The translations under genes and the position numbers were made by a program. From positions 1-64,000 of the forward strand of contig NZXG01000059.1 of NCBI GenBank assembly GCA_002701845.1: a DNA stretch of 64,000 bases. The letters run 5' to 3'. Position 1 is the stretch's first letter. The number at the start of each line of letters is the position of its first letter. The notes beneath the pieces are model-generated. The model was not told the origin of the DNA. It was given only the letters and a program-made list of their open reading frames with translations, and searched no databases. Source of the DNA: Pseudomonadales bacterium. GTDB lineage: Bacteria; Pseudomonadota; Gammaproteobacteria; Pseudomonadales; Ketobacteraceae. Below, in pieces: positions 42,792 through 52,333 of this stretch.

Positions 42792-43774
42792 CGTCGTCCC
42801 GAAGAGGCCCCGCGGGGCTGCCGCAGTGACTCTTCCTCCGCCATCCGTTCAGCGGTGTACATAATCAACCGGCGCAACCACTGATGGCCGGCATTGGTAT
42901 GCAGCAGCGGGCTCCAGGCCATTTTCAATTCAAATTCCGGAATGTAGAACGGTGGGTCCAGAATCGCCAGCCGCGGATTTTCCGCCTGCATGCGGGCAAT
43001 CTTGGTGGGCAGAGTGGCCACCAGATCGTTGTTCTGCGCCAGCAGACCGGGCATCTGGTAGTGGCGGGTGAAAATGGTGATCTTGCGCTTCTTGCCAATG
43101 CGCTGTAGCGCCTGATCGATCCACCCCAGGCCGCCGGATTTTTCCGGGTTCACCCCGAAGCCCACCCCCATGCCGGTTTTACTGACCCAGATGTGCTGGG
43201 CGTTGAGGTAGGTCTTGAGATTAAAGTTTTCCACCACCGGATTGTTGCGGTTCACCAGGCAGGAAAAACTGTCAGTCCACACGGTGTTCTGGTGGAAGGA
43301 CTGGGGGATTTCATTGAAACGGTTGATGGCCATATCGATACGGCCCTGCTCCATATCCTGGTAGCTGACGTCACTGGGGGTCAGAAAATCCAGAATGATA
43401 TTGGGAGCCTCGCTGCGGATATGCTTGATCAGCGCCGGAATCAAAGTGGCCTCGGCATAGTCACTGACCATAATGCGGAACATGCGCTTGCTGGTGAGGG
43501 GTTTGAATTCCTGCTTGGGCTCCAGCAGGTACTGGGTTTCCGCCAGAATCTGCCGCACCCTGGGTTGCAGATCCAGGGCCCGTTCCGTGGGCCGCATGCC
43601 CTCGCTGGAACGGATCAGCAACGGGTCATTGAACAGTTCCCGCAGCCGTTTCAGGCCATTGCTCATGGCCGGCTGGGTGATCCCCAGTTGCTCCGCCGCC
43701 CGGGTGACGTTCAGCTCCCGCAACAGCACATCCAGGTACACCAACAGGTTGAGATCCACCCTGCCAACATTCAT
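42788..43774 (-). CDS. LysR-family transcriptional regulator
   Basis: About 328 residues from the internal ATG at 43774 (MNVGRVDLNLLVYLDVLL, the usual LysR opening); the ORF track starts 8 codons earlier. The winged helix is LNVTRAAEQLGITQPAMSNGLKRLRELFNDPLLIR, close to the NodD/LeuO-type group, followed by an effector domain (IMVSDYAEATLIPALIKHIRSEAP). The regulated genes are unknown; the closest partners are the membrane protein gene upstream on the same strand (58 bp) and the STAND gene facing it. The stop codons of this gene and the STAND gene share TTAA. Confidence 0.9.
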   Translation of the reverse strand: MNVGRVDLNLLVYLDVLLRELNVTRAAEQLGITQPAMSNGLKRLRELFNDPLLIRSSEGMRPTERALDLQPRVRQILAETQYLLEPKQEFKPLTSKRMFRIMVSDYAEATLIPALIKHIRSEAPNIILDFLTPSDVSYQDMEQGRIDMAINRFNEIPQSFHQNTVWTDSFSCLVNRNNPVVENFNLKTYLNAQHIWVSKTGMGVGFGVNPEKSGGLGWIDQALQRIGKKRKITIFTRHYQMPGLLAQNNDLVATLPTKIARMQAENPRLAILDPPFYIPEFELKMAWSPLLHTNAGHQWLRRLIMYTAERMAEEESLRQPRGASSGRR

Positions 43775-43831
43775 AGAATTAATATCCAGACATTCCACAT
43801 AAGATCAGTGAATTATGGCAGACAGACTGAT

Positions 43832-45055
43832 TCAGGCAAAGAACCACAGGCCCAGGCCAATGGCTGCCACCATCCCCACCAGATCACAGAGCAGTCCGGT
43901 CCAGAGCGCGTAGCGAATGCGGGTGATACCCACCGCGCCAAAATAGACGGTCAGCACATACAACGTGGTTTCGGTGGAGCCCTGCATCACCGCCGCAATA
44001 CGCCCCGGCAGCGAGTCCACACCCTGGGCATGCATCACATCCAGCATCAGGGCGCGGCTGCCGCTACCGCTGAAAGGCTTCATCAGCCCCACCGGCAGGG
44101 CCTCCACAAAGCCGGTGTTCACCCCCAATGCGCCCAACAGATGACCCAACTGCCCGGTAATGAACTCCAGCGCGCCACAGGCCCGGAACACACCGATGGC
44201 CACCAGCATGGCCACCAAATAGGGAATCAGCTGCACCGCCGTGGTAAAGCCCTCTTTGGCGCCTTCCACGAATACCTCATACACCGGCACCTGACGCCAC
44301 AGGCCCACGCCAATAAAACCGGCGATGATGGTCAGCAGCAAGCCGTTGGCCAGGGTCTCCGAGAGCCTGCCCAGATCCGATTCCGGCACCAGGCTAAGCC
44401 AGTAAACCAACGCCGTCAGCATCAGCGCCCCGCCCCCCAGGTAGGCCAACACCACCCGATCCAGGGCGATGCGCTGCAGCGCCATTACCGCCAGCAAACC
44501 GGTCAGGGTGGAACAACTGGTGGCCAGCAGAATGGGGATAAACACGTCGGTGGGGTCCGCCGCCCCCAGCTGCGCCCGATACATGAAAATGGTCACCGGC
44601 AACAGGGTCACCGATGAGGTATTCAGTACCAAAAACAGAATCTGGGCGTTACTGGCGGTGGTGGGATTGGGATTCAGCGTCTGCAGCGCGGTCATGGCCT
44701 TCAGCCCCAGAGGGGTGGCGGCGTTGTCCAGCCCCAGCATATTGGCCGCCAGATTCATGGTGACAGCCCCCTGGGCGCCATGCCCGGCGGGCACCTCCGG
44801 CATAATGCGCTGAAACAGCGGACTCAAACCCCGTGCCAGCCAGGTCACCAGACCCGCCTGCTCGGCGATGCGGAACAGCCCGCACCAGAGTGCCAGCAGG
44901 CCCACCAGGCCAATGGCAATCTCCACCGCCAGCCCGGCCATCTCGAAGCTGGCGCTGATGACAGCCTGGAACACGGCGCCATCCCCCAACAGAAACCGGA
45001 TCAGCGCCAGCCCAAAGGCCACCAGAAAAAACCCGCCCCAGAGATAGTTCAGCAA
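43832..45055 (-). CDS. SpmA/SpmB-type nucleoside-recognition (Gate domain) membrane protein
   Basis: A 407-residue integral membrane protein that fuses the SpmA-like half (AANMLGLDNAATPLGLKAMTALQTLNP) and the SpmB-like half (KPFSGSGSRALMLDVMHAQGVDSLPGRIAAVMQGSTETTLYVLTVYFGAVG), both carrying Gate-domain signatures. In spore formers the two are separate spore maturation proteins; in Gram-negatives the fused protein is widespread and its transported substrate is not established, so nucleoside transport should not be assumed. It lies 12 bp behind ttcA on the same strand and is probably co-transcribed. Confidence 0.88.
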   Translation of the reverse strand: MLNYLWGGFFLVAFGLALIRFLLGDGAVFQAVISASFEMAGLAVEIAIGLVGLLALWCGLFRIAEQAGLVTWLARGLSPLFQRIMPEVPAGHGAQGAVTMNLAANMLGLDNAATPLGLKAMTALQTLNPNPTTASNAQILFLVLNTSSVTLLPVTIFMYRAQLGAADPTDVFIPILLATSCSTLTGLLAVMALQRIALDRVVLAYLGGGALMLTALVYWLSLVPESDLGRLSETLANGLLLTIIAGFIGVGLWRQVPVYEVFVEGAKEGFTTAVQLIPYLVAMLVAIGVFRACGALEFITGQLGHLLGALGVNTGFVEALPVGLMKPFSGSGSRALMLDVMHAQGVDSLPGRIAAVMQGSTETTLYVLTVYFGAVGITRIRYALWTGLLCDLVGMVAAIGLGLWFFA

Positions 45056-45067
45056 GAACCCGGCCCC

Positions 45068-45988
45068 TTAGAGGTTGACCAGGTTAACCCGCCGCACGGC
45101 GTCCCGGGCCGGCTTGCCCTCCACGGTCTGGTCGGCGGCGTGTTCGTATTCCGGGCGCGGCGCGCTGCGATCCAATTGCAGGCTGTGAAAATCAAACAAT
45201 GAGGTATCCGCCAACTGCGACGGTTTGATGTTCTGCATGGCGTTGAAGATATGCTCCACCCGACCCGGCTGCTCCCGCTCCCACTGCTGCAGCATGTGCT
45301 TGATATTCTGCCGCTGCAGGTTCTCCTGGGACCCGCACAGATTACAGGGGATGATGGGAAACTGCTTGAACCCGGCAAAAGCCGCAATATCTTTTTCCCG
45401 GCAATAGGCCAGCGGCCGGATCACAATATTGCGGCCATCATCGGACAATAGCTTGGGCGGCATGGCGGAAAGCCGGGAACCATAGAACATATTCAGGAAC
45501 AGGGTCTCCACCATGTCGTCACGATGGTGTCCCAGGGCGATTTTGCTGGCGTTGATCTCTTCGGCGAAGGAATACAGGGTACCCCGGCGCAGGCGGGAAC
45601 AGAGCCCGCAGGTGGTGGCGCCCTCGGGAATCTTTTGTTTCACCACGGAGTAGGTGTCGCGATTGATAACGTAGTACTCGATGCCTAACTCATCCAGGTA
45701 GGCGGGCAGCACTTCCTCCGGGAATCCCGGTTGCTTCTGATCCAGGTTGACCGCCACCAGCTCGAACGCCACCGGCGCGCTGCGCTGCAGATTCAGCAGG
45801 ATATCCAGCATGGTGTAGGAATCCTTGCCCCCCGATAAACACACCATAATCCGGTCACCGGACTCTATCATGTTGTAATCAGCAATGGCCCGCCCCACTT
45901 CCCGCCGCAGTTTTTTCTGCAGTTTATTGAACCGGGTGCGTTGCTTTTTGGCCTGTTCCGGAGCGGAAAGGGTTTCACTGCCTGCCAT
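45068..45988 (-). CDS. ttcA: tRNA 2-thiocytidine biosynthesis protein TtcA
   Basis: TtcA thiolates cytidine 32 of certain tRNAs using an iron-sulfur cluster and ATP. The 306-residue protein has the PP-loop [18 protein letters not shown], the CxxC cluster-binding pair in [15 protein letters not shown], the third Cys region ([19 protein letters not shown]) and the typical end. It is the first gene of a short minus-strand unit with the SpmA/B-type gene and is divergent from the PhoD phosphatase. Confidence 0.95.
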   Translation of the reverse strand: MAGSETLSAPEQAKKQRTRFNKLQKKLRREVGRAIADYNMIESGDRIMVCLSGGKDSYTMLDILLNLQRSAPVAFELVAVNLDQKQPGFPEEVLPAYLDELGIEYYVINRDTYSVVKQKIPEGATTCGLCSRLRRGTLYSFAEEINASKIALGHHRDDMVETLFLNMFYGSRLSAMPPKLLSDDGRNIVIRPLAYCREKDIAAFAGFKQFPIIPCNLCGSQENLQRQNIKHMLQQWEREQPGRVEHIFNAMQNIKPSQLADTSLFDFHSLQLDRSAPRPEYEHAADQTVEGKPARDAVRRVNLVNL

Positions 45989-46152
45989 GTGGGTTCCTGA
46001 ACCGAGAATGTGACGACGCTTTTTACCGGATTCAGCCGGGCCTGTAAACCGGGTGTACCAAAACCCCGGCTTGTGGGCCCGATCCCGCTTGGATATGATT
46101 TGATCTGGGTCCGGGTGAACTTATTTGAATATAGCTTTTCAGGGGATGCTCC

Positions 46153-47901
46153 ATGCCAACTATTGACCGCCGAACGTTTCTGGGGCTGCTGGCGGCAGCG
46201 GCCGCCACCCCATATCTGGTGAGTTTTACCAGCGGTCGCGCCGGGGCCGCACTGATTGGCCCTGATACCCCCCTGCAGCGGGACTGGCAGCGGGTATTCG
46301 GCCTGTCGGTGGCCTCCGGCGACCCCTCGCCCACCGGTGTCGTGCTCTGGACCCGCATTAATCCCTCGGCCTGGGCCCCGGGTCAGCAGCTTATGGTCCA
46401 GGTGGCGCGGGATCCGGACTTTCTGGCGCTGGAACTGGAGACCGTGTTGACCGCCGAGCATATCCGTGCCGAACGGGACTACTGCGTGGCAGTGGACGTG
46501 GAAGGCTATCTGCAGCCGGATTATCGCTACTATTACCGGTTTATCTACCGCAATACCGTGAGCCGCACGGGCCGTTGCCGCACCGCTCCTGCCTACGGCG
46601 CCCGGCTGGAACACCTGAAACTGGCCCTGCTGACCTGCCAGGATTACACCAATGGCTACTACGGCGGGCTAACCCAAATCGCCCGCGACGACAGTATTGA
46701 TTTCGTGCTGCATCTGGGGGATTTCATCTACGAAACCGCTGGCGACCCCACCTTTCAAAGTCTGCCGTTCGAGGATCGCCTGATCCGACTGCCCAGCGGT
46801 GGCCTGGTGGCGCTGGATCTGGAAGACTATCGGCATCTGTACCGGGTGTATCGTTCCGACCCGGCGCTGCAGCGGGCTATGGAACAGCACACGTTTATCA
46901 TCACCCGCGACGACCACGAAACCGCCAATGACGCCTTTTGGGACTACGAACGTGACACCCTGGGGGCGCCGGATCATCCCTACACCCTGGACCCGGCCTA
47001 CGGCAACGATCCGGCGCTGCTGAATCAGCTGATGCTGGATTCGCAACAGGCCTGGCTGGAGTACGTGCCGGCCCGGGTGAAAGTGGACTGGAGCAGCAGC
47101 GACCCCCACCGGTTTTTGCAGTACTATCGTCAGGTGCAGCTGGGGGATCTGGTGGACCTGTTTATGCTGGATGGCAGAACCTATCGCTCGGCGCATCCCT
47201 GCGGGGAAGGAGAATTCTTCCAGCGTTATATCCCCTACGGCTGCGATACCTGGCGCAGTGATCAGCAAACCCTGTTGGGCGCAGAGCAGCGGGACTGGCT
47301 GATCAACGGCCTGGTGGGTTCCACTGCCCGCTGGAAGCTACTGGGGAACCAGACCTATATGGGCAGCCTGGGCATCCAGCTGAGCAACGGCAAACTGCCC
47401 ATTAATGTGGATGCCTGGGATGGCTTCGATTTTGAACGCAACCTGATTAATCACGAAATCGCCTTCAATCAGGTGGAAAACTTTGTGGTGGTGACCGGGG
47501 ATCTGCACACTTATATTGCCTCCCACATCAAGCAGGATTACAGCAAGCGTTCCATCTTTGATTTCCGCAACTTTATCGGTGTGGAGTTCATGACCCCGGC
47601 ACTCACCTCCGCCGGACTGTTCGATATTATCGGTGCCAAGGTACCCGCCGGTGAACAACAACTGGTGGCTCAGGCGCTCACCAATACCGCGGTGCGGCTC
47701 ACCAATCCCCATATTCGCTATTTCAATACGGTGCAGAACGGCTACTCCACCATCGAATTCAATGATGGCCACTGCGACTGGAAGGCCTACATCGTGGACA
47801 AGAACATTAACAGCGATGACCAGCCCGTACGGCTGATTCGTCACTACCGGAAATACACGCATTTCCCCTGGCTGATTACCCAGGCCGCCCTGATCTATTG
47901 A
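46153..47901 (+). CDS. phoD: PhoD-family alkaline phosphatase (Tat-exported)
   Basis: A 582-residue phosphodiesterase/phosphatase. The N-terminus is a twin-arginine signal (TIDRRTFLGLLAAAAATPYLVSF). An N-terminal beta domain (VASGDPSPTGVVLWTRINP) is followed by the metallophosphatase domain: LLTCQDYTNGYYGG, VLHLGDFIYE, IITRDDHETANDAFWDYE, LLGNQTYMGSL and VVVTGDLHTYIASHI, supplying the metal ligands (Fe and Ca in Bacillus PhoD). It scavenges phosphate from phosphodiesters in the periplasm or outside. No Pho box could be recognised in the 164 bp upstream. Confidence 0.94.
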   Translation: MPTIDRRTFLGLLAAAAATPYLVSFTSGRAGAALIGPDTPLQRDWQRVFGLSVASGDPSPTGVVLWTRINPSAWAPGQQLMVQVARDPDFLALELETVLTAEHIRAERDYCVAVDVEGYLQPDYRYYYRFIYRNTVSRTGRCRTAPAYGARLEHLKLALLTCQDYTNGYYGGLTQIARDDSIDFVLHLGDFIYETAGDPTFQSLPFEDRLIRLPSGGLVALDLEDYRHLYRVYRSDPALQRAMEQHTFIITRDDHETANDAFWDYERDTLGAPDHPYTLDPAYGNDPALLNQLMLDSQQAWLEYVPARVKVDWSSSDPHRFLQYYRQVQLGDLVDLFMLDGRTYRSAHPCGEGEFFQRYIPYGCDTWRSDQQTLLGAEQRDWLINGLVGSTARWKLLGNQTYMGSLGIQLSNGKLPINVDAWDGFDFERNLINHEIAFNQVENFVVVTGDLHTYIASHIKQDYSKRSIFDFRNFIGVEFMTPALTSAGLFDIIGAKVPAGEQQLVAQALTNTAVRLTNPHIRYFNTVQNGYSTIEFNDGHCDWKAYIVDKNINSDDQPVRLIRHYRKYTHFPWLITQAALIY

Positions 47902-47933
47902 TAACGGAAGGGAAGCGGTACCGGACTGCGGTC

Positions 47934-49538
47934 TCAGGCCAGCTTAAACTCGTTCACCAGAGTTTGCGCCTCCTGGGCCAGGATACTGAGGCTTTGGCTG
48001 GCCTGATGCGTCTGCCGCAGGGAATCCACCACCACATCCGTGCTGTCACGAATATTCAGAATGTTGCGGTTGATCTCCGCCGACACGCTGCTCTGCTCCT
48101 CCACCGCCGCGGAAACCTGAATATTCATCTGGTTGATTGCGGAAATCTGATCCGAGGTTTGCAGCAGTATTTCCTCTGCCGCCTGAGCCTGCTCCACGCT
48201 GGAACCCGCCAGGTCACGGCTCACTCCCATGGCCCGCACCGCCTCGCCCGCGCCCACCTGCAAGCGATTGATCATGCTGTGAATCTCGTCGGTGGACTGT
48301 TGGGTGCGGGTGGCCAGCGTGCGGACTTCGTCGGCCACCACGGCAAAGCCCCGGCCCTGTTCGCCGGCTCTGGCCGCTTCGATGGCGGCGTTCAGGGCCA
48401 GCAGATTGGTTTGTTCAGCAATACCTTTAATCACATCAATCACCGAGCCGATGTTCTCGGTTTCTGCTTTTAACCCGGCAATGGCCTCAGCGGTTTCATT
48501 AAGCTCGCCGGCAAGCTTTCGAATCAGGCCCTTGGTCTTGATCACGGTTTGCTTGCTGTCGTTGGCGGCCACGTCAGCCTGACCCACGGCCTGTGCCGCC
48601 GTGGTGGCATTGCCTGCCACCTCATTGACGCTGGCGGCCATTTGATGGATGGCGGTGGACACCTGATCGGTTTCCGACAGTTGTGCATCCGCGGAATTCA
48701 TGGCCTGTTGCGAAACCCTGGCCACGGTTAACGCAGACTCCTCCACCCGCGCCACATGCTGCTGCAACCGACTGATGATGTGGTGAACCTTGGTGGTGAA
48801 CTGGTTGAATGATGCCGCCAGTTCCCCCATCTCGTCACTGCTCCGTTGCGGCAGGCGCAGGGTCAGGTCACCGTTTTCCCGGGCGATATCCCGCATTGCC
48901 GAGGCGGTATGGCGAATGGGATTGATGACAAACCGCTGGCCACCCCATACCAGCAACAGCAGCACCAGGATCCCAAGTCCGCTCACCGTAATCAGCAAAC
49001 GCGCCACCATAGCGCGAATCTCTGTCACCCTGGCCTGCTCTGCTTCCACTTTGGAATCCCCCAATTCCTCCAACTGCTCCAGTTCTTCCAGCAGACTCAG
49101 CGCAATGGAGAGGAACTCCCGCCGCAGATCCGTCAGCTCCACCACTGCGGTTCCCGGACCAGAACGGCGGACAGCCTTTACCAACTGATTCTGTACGGTC
49201 TGAAATTCCGCCCGCCGCGCATTAAAAGGCGCTTGCGCCTGCTCCGGAATCAGGCCGGAGGCCACCATGCGGGCCAGTGCTTCCCGGGCCATGGCTTCGG
49301 CCTCGGCCAGGCGGGCCAGGGCGGCCTCCTGCCCGGGCCTGTCGGTGGCATCGAGCAGGGCGTAGATTTCCAGCATCTGGCGCTCAATGGCGATACTGCC
49401 CTCCATGGCGCCATCGGCGGCATCCCAGGCCTGGGTGGTGACGAAAGTCAACGCTCCACCCAGCCGGTGGGTGCCATAAAAGCCCAGACCGCAGGCCGCT
49501 ACGATCAGCAATAACACAACCGTGAAACCGAAATACAT
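47934..49538 (-). CDS. Methyl-accepting chemotaxis protein
   Basis: A 534-residue chemoreceptor. It begins almost directly with a membrane helix ([22 protein letters not shown]), and has a helical periplasmic sensor of about 150 residues, a second membrane helix ([20 protein letters not shown]), HAMP ([26 protein letters not shown]) and the conserved hairpin tip [20 protein letters not shown]. No better upstream start with a ribosome site was found. It differs from the receptor at 9.8 kb throughout the sensor. No che genes are adjacent; it converges with phoD. Confidence 0.92.
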   Translation of the reverse strand: MYFGFTVVLLLIVAACGLGFYGTHRLGGALTFVTTQAWDAADGAMEGSIAIERQMLEIYALLDATDRPGQEAALARLAEAEAMAREALARMVASGLIPEQAQAPFNARRAEFQTVQNQLVKAVRRSGPGTAVVELTDLRREFLSIALSLLEELEQLEELGDSKVEAEQARVTEIRAMVARLLITVSGLGILVLLLLVWGGQRFVINPIRHTASAMRDIARENGDLTLRLPQRSSDEMGELAASFNQFTTKVHHIISRLQQHVARVEESALTVARVSQQAMNSADAQLSETDQVSTAIHQMAASVNEVAGNATTAAQAVGQADVAANDSKQTVIKTKGLIRKLAGELNETAEAIAGLKAETENIGSVIDVIKGIAEQTNLLALNAAIEAARAGEQGRGFAVVADEVRTLATRTQQSTDEIHSMINRLQVGAGEAVRAMGVSRDLAGSSVEQAQAAEEILLQTSDQISAINQMNIQVSAAVEEQSSVSAEINRNILNIRDSTDVVVDSLRQTHQASQSLSILAQEAQTLVNEFKLA

Positions 49539-49698
49539 CTTGGTTTTTATCAGGATACTGGCACCTCGGCACTGGATTGCAGAATGCAGTCAACCCAATG
49601 AAGTTATGGTTCCGAAACAGGGGGGTATAAAGCGAGTATAGGAAGTTATCGGATTATCACCAGTAAGCGGTCCGCCGCGGGCAGTAGCCGCACTGGTT

Positions 49699-50397
49699 TC
49701 AATACAGGAGGCTCAACCGGTTCAGCTGCTCATCCGCCAGCCGCCATTGCGGCAGCACCGCGTCCAGCAGGGCATAGAAGCGGGGGCTGTGGTTGAACTC
49801 CAGCAGATGACACAATTCGTGGACCAGTACCGCATCCACACAGGCCATGGGGTATTTGGCCAGATGGGTATTGATCAGAATTTTGCCGTTACTGCGGCAG
49901 GTGCCCCAGCGCCGTTTCATCCGCCGCAGATGGAGACTGGATGGAGGTAGACTCCAACCCGCCATCTGTTGCCGCCAGTACTGGTAACGCTCTTCGAACA
50001 AAGCCGCGGCCTGTCGTTGAAACCACTGCTCCACCCGGCGCTGGATGGCGGCTGGCGGATCATCGACCCTCCCTGCCAACTGCAGGTCCACTTCGGTGCC
50101 GGGCTGACAATGAAAATATAGCCGGTCGCCGAGGAAGTATAATGACTCCCCCCAGTGGAAGCGGGTTTCATGGCGGGCCGGCCGCGCGGCGATGGCCCGC
50201 AGCTGCTTTTCAATCCAGTGCTGTTTGGATGCGGCAAAGGCCATGGCCTCCGCTGCGGGCATCCGCAAAGGCGCCCGCACCTCCACCCCGTGCTCCGCGC
50301 TCACCACAATGGCGACGGTCTTGCGCCGGCTATGGCGCAAACGCAACGGCACCTCCAGCCCGGGCAGATAGTAGGGACGGGACTGATCAAATTTCAA
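49699..50397 (-). CDS. YgjP-type metal-dependent hydrolase (M48 superfamily, DUF45)
   Basis: A 232-residue predicted zinc protein of the WLM/UTP-pyrophosphatase-linked YgjP family. The zinc motif is VLVHELCHLLEFNHSPRFY (HExxH plus a downstream His), preceded by the typical MKRRWGTCRSNGKILINTHLAKYP. The N-terminus holds the KTVAIVVSAEHGVEVRAPLRMP strand pair. Family members are putative peptidases; substrates are unknown. It stands alone, minus strand, between a chemoreceptor and a divergent outer-membrane protein gene. Confidence 0.9.
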   Translation of the reverse strand: MKFDQSRPYYLPGLEVPLRLRHSRRKTVAIVVSAEHGVEVRAPLRMPAAEAMAFAASKQHWIEKQLRAIAARPARHETRFHWGESLYFLGDRLYFHCQPGTEVDLQLAGRVDDPPAAIQRRVEQWFQRQAAALFEERYQYWRQQMAGWSLPPSSLHLRRMKRRWGTCRSNGKILINTHLAKYPMACVDAVLVHELCHLLEFNHSPRFYALLDAVLPQWRLADEQLNRLSLLY

Positions 50398-50575
50398 CCT
50401 AAGCTACCTCCTGAGCGTCAAATATCAGGCGATTTGGTGGCGCAAAATAATTCGCTTGATAACTGTTTGAAAGCCTGAATCTTATTTATTTTCAGTGCGT
50501 TACCGACTTATAACCGACCTGCGCTGAGCTACTCTGAAAGACGAAACCCACCGGATGCGAACGGAATCCGCATTA

Positions 50576-51523
50576 ATGCAACGTTTGATTGTACCGAAAT
50601 TTCTGCTGCTGATCGGCCTCAGTTTGCTGGCTTGCAGCAACCGGGCCGCGGCCACCGGCGGCCCCCTTTGGGAGCTGAGAATGAACACCGGTATGGAACA
50701 GACCCGGGGCACTCTGCAGTGGAGTATCGGCGGTGGCAGCGGCCCCGATATCCTGTCGGAACTGACCTACGGAGAGCTGCAGTTTCGCCGCTTTCATCTT
50801 AACGCAGAGTTGGCCTGGCAGCAGGGCGGGCTGAGCGATTACGCTTTGCTGCTGGAATTCAGCAGCGGTGAAGCCAGCGAAGGCAAGGTACAGGATTCCG
50901 ATTACCAGGGCGATGGCCGCACCGGGGAATACAGTCGCAGCTACTCTTCGGCCCGTGGTTCTTCCATGAGCGATCTGGGGTTGGGACTGGCCCGGCAATT
51001 TCGGCTGGGCCGGGGCCTGGTGGTAACTCCCATGTTGGGCGTGGCGCTCAAGCAGCAAAGGATGCTGATGACGGAAGGCGTACAGGCTCTGGATACCGCC
51101 AATCCCCAGCGAGTGGGGCCGTTTCGCCACAGCCTGAACAGTCGCTATGAGGCCCTCTGGCGCCAATACTGGATGGGCCTGCGCTGGGGCGTGGAAAATG
51201 CCGGTCAACACCTGGCACTGGATGTGAGAGCCCTTTGGCTTGACTACAGCGCCGTGGCAGACTGGAACCTGCGCAATGATTTTGCCCATCCCAAAAGCTT
51301 CAGCCAGGGAGCCCGGGGCAGTGGTTACAGTGTGCAGTTGGAATACCGGCTTCAGATTTCGTCGGTGGCGTCCTTCTGGCTGCAGTATTATCGCCAGGAC
51401 TGGCAGACTGACCCAGGTCAGGATCGGGTTTACTTCGCCACTGGCGGCCGTAGTGACTCCCGGTTAAATGGGGTAAGCTGGCAGGCTACGGGAGTGACCA
51501 CCGGCCTGAATCTGCGTTTTTAA
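50576..51523 (+). CDS. Predicted outer-membrane beta-barrel protein
   Basis: A 315-residue protein with an export signal (VPKFLLLIGLSLLACSNRAAA). I favour the ATG at 50576, which has GGA about 10 bases upstream, over the one at 50555. LLAC resembles a lipobox, so lipidation is possible but the A-A-A site could equally be a signal peptidase I site. The body alternates hydrophobic and polar residues and ends in a terminal phenylalanine (TGVTTGLNLRF), a hallmark of barrels inserted by BamA. WSIGGGSGPDILSELTYGEL resembles an outer-membrane protein family first described in Protochlamydia, and the shape also recalls omptins, but no protease active site is seen. It overlaps the next gene by one base (TAATG). 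Confidence 0.72.
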   Translation: MQRLIVPKFLLLIGLSLLACSNRAAATGGPLWELRMNTGMEQTRGTLQWSIGGGSGPDILSELTYGELQFRRFHLNAELAWQQGGLSDYALLLEFSSGEASEGKVQDSDYQGDGRTGEYSRSYSSARGSSMSDLGLGLARQFRLGRGLVVTPMLGVALKQQRMLMTEGVQALDTANPQRVGPFRHSLNSRYEALWRQYWMGLRWGVENAGQHLALDVRALWLDYSAVADWNLRNDFAHPKSFSQGARGSGYSVQLEYRLQISSVASFWLQYYRQDWQTDPGQDRVYFATGGRSDSRLNGVSWQATGVTTGLNLRF

Positions 51524-51960
51524 TGATGAAACCCGCATCCTATAGCAAAGCCCTTCCCGCCCTCTGGCGCTACTGTCTGATGGGCATCGGCTGGAGCGCC
51601 GTGGTACTGGGGGTCATTGGAATTTTTCTGCCGGTGCTGCCCACCACGCCTTTTCTGCTGTTGGCGGCGAGCTGTTTCGCCAAGAGTTCTGCACGTTTTC
51701 ACCACTGGCTGCTGAATCAACGCCACCTGGGCCCTTATCTGCACCTGTATCTGGACGGCAAAGGCATTCCCCTGCGGGCCAAAGCCTACATTCTGATACT
51801 CATGTGGTTCACCATGGGCACCTCGGCGATTTTTTTCATCGATCCACTGCCGGCCAAACTGCTGTTGCCGGTGATTGCCGCCGGCGTCACCATTTACATT
51901 CTGCGACTGCCCACGCTGGCAACCAATCGCGCCAAACCGGCAGCGGAAAATCAGTGTTGA
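51523..51960 (+). CDS. YbaN-family (DUF454) inner-membrane protein
   Basis: A 145-residue membrane protein with three or four predicted helices. The DUF454 signature is GVIGIFLPVLPTTPFLLLAASCFAKSS followed by RHLGPYL. Function of the family is not known. The start overlaps the stop codon of the barrel gene (TAATG), so they are co-translated. It converges with and overlaps the bolA-like gene by 10 bp. Confidence 0.88.
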   Translation: MMKPASYSKALPALWRYCLMGIGWSAVVLGVIGIFLPVLPTTPFLLLAASCFAKSSARFHHWLLNQRHLGPYLHLYLDGKGIPLRAKAYILILMWFTMGTSAIFFIDPLPAKLLLPVIAAGVTIYILRLPTLATNRAKPAAENQC

Positions 51961-52286
51961 TCCGCTTTGCTGCCGCCCCGGCACCGGGGTGAATCCGGGC
52001 TCTCTGCCCCCAGCCGCTGCCATTCCTCGTCGGTGTAGGTATGAATCGCCAGCGCGTGCACCGGGCCCGCCATTTCCTCCACCAATGCCTGGTATATCTG
52101 TTGATGCCGGGCCACCGAACGTTTGCCCGCGAACGCCGGCGTCACCACCACCACCTTAAAATGGGTTTCTGAATCCGGGGGGACGTTATGCATGTGACTT
52201 TCATTGATGACATCCAGCACACTGGGCTGGAAACGGTCTCTGAGCTTGCGCTCGATGCTGGCTTGAACCGATCCGGTCTGACTCAT
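51951..52286 (-). CDS. BolA-family protein
   Basis: A 111-residue BolA domain protein: IERKLRDRFQPSVLDVINESHMHN, SETHFKVVVVTPAFAGKRSVARHQQIYQALVEEM and HALAIHTYTDEEW. The conserved His in the ESHMH and RHQ segments are typical ligands for the shared [2Fe-2S] cluster with monothiol glutaredoxins. The start at 52286 is preferred (MSQTGSVQ). The C-terminal ~15 residues are a polar tail that overlaps the neighbouring DUF454 gene. Its proximity to the c-di-GMP-type gene (47 bp, same strand) recalls E. coli BolA, which is linked to c-di-GMP control, but this is only suggestive. Confidence 0.9.
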   Translation of the reverse strand: MSQTGSVQASIERKLRDRFQPSVLDVINESHMHNVPPDSETHFKVVVVTPAFAGKRSVARHQQIYQALVEEMAGPVHALAIHTYTDEEWQRLGAESPDSPRCRGGSKADQH

Positions 52287-52333
52287 GCTGATCACTCCTT
52301 ACTTCGGGTTGGGGTTCAGTATACCCGATCCCG

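Noticed and set aside
43193-44617. 474-residue plus-strand ORF opposite lysR and the SpmA/B-type gene
   Set aside because: Composition (Gln, His, Gly rich) is that of a reverse frame; the minus-strand genes have clear motifs.
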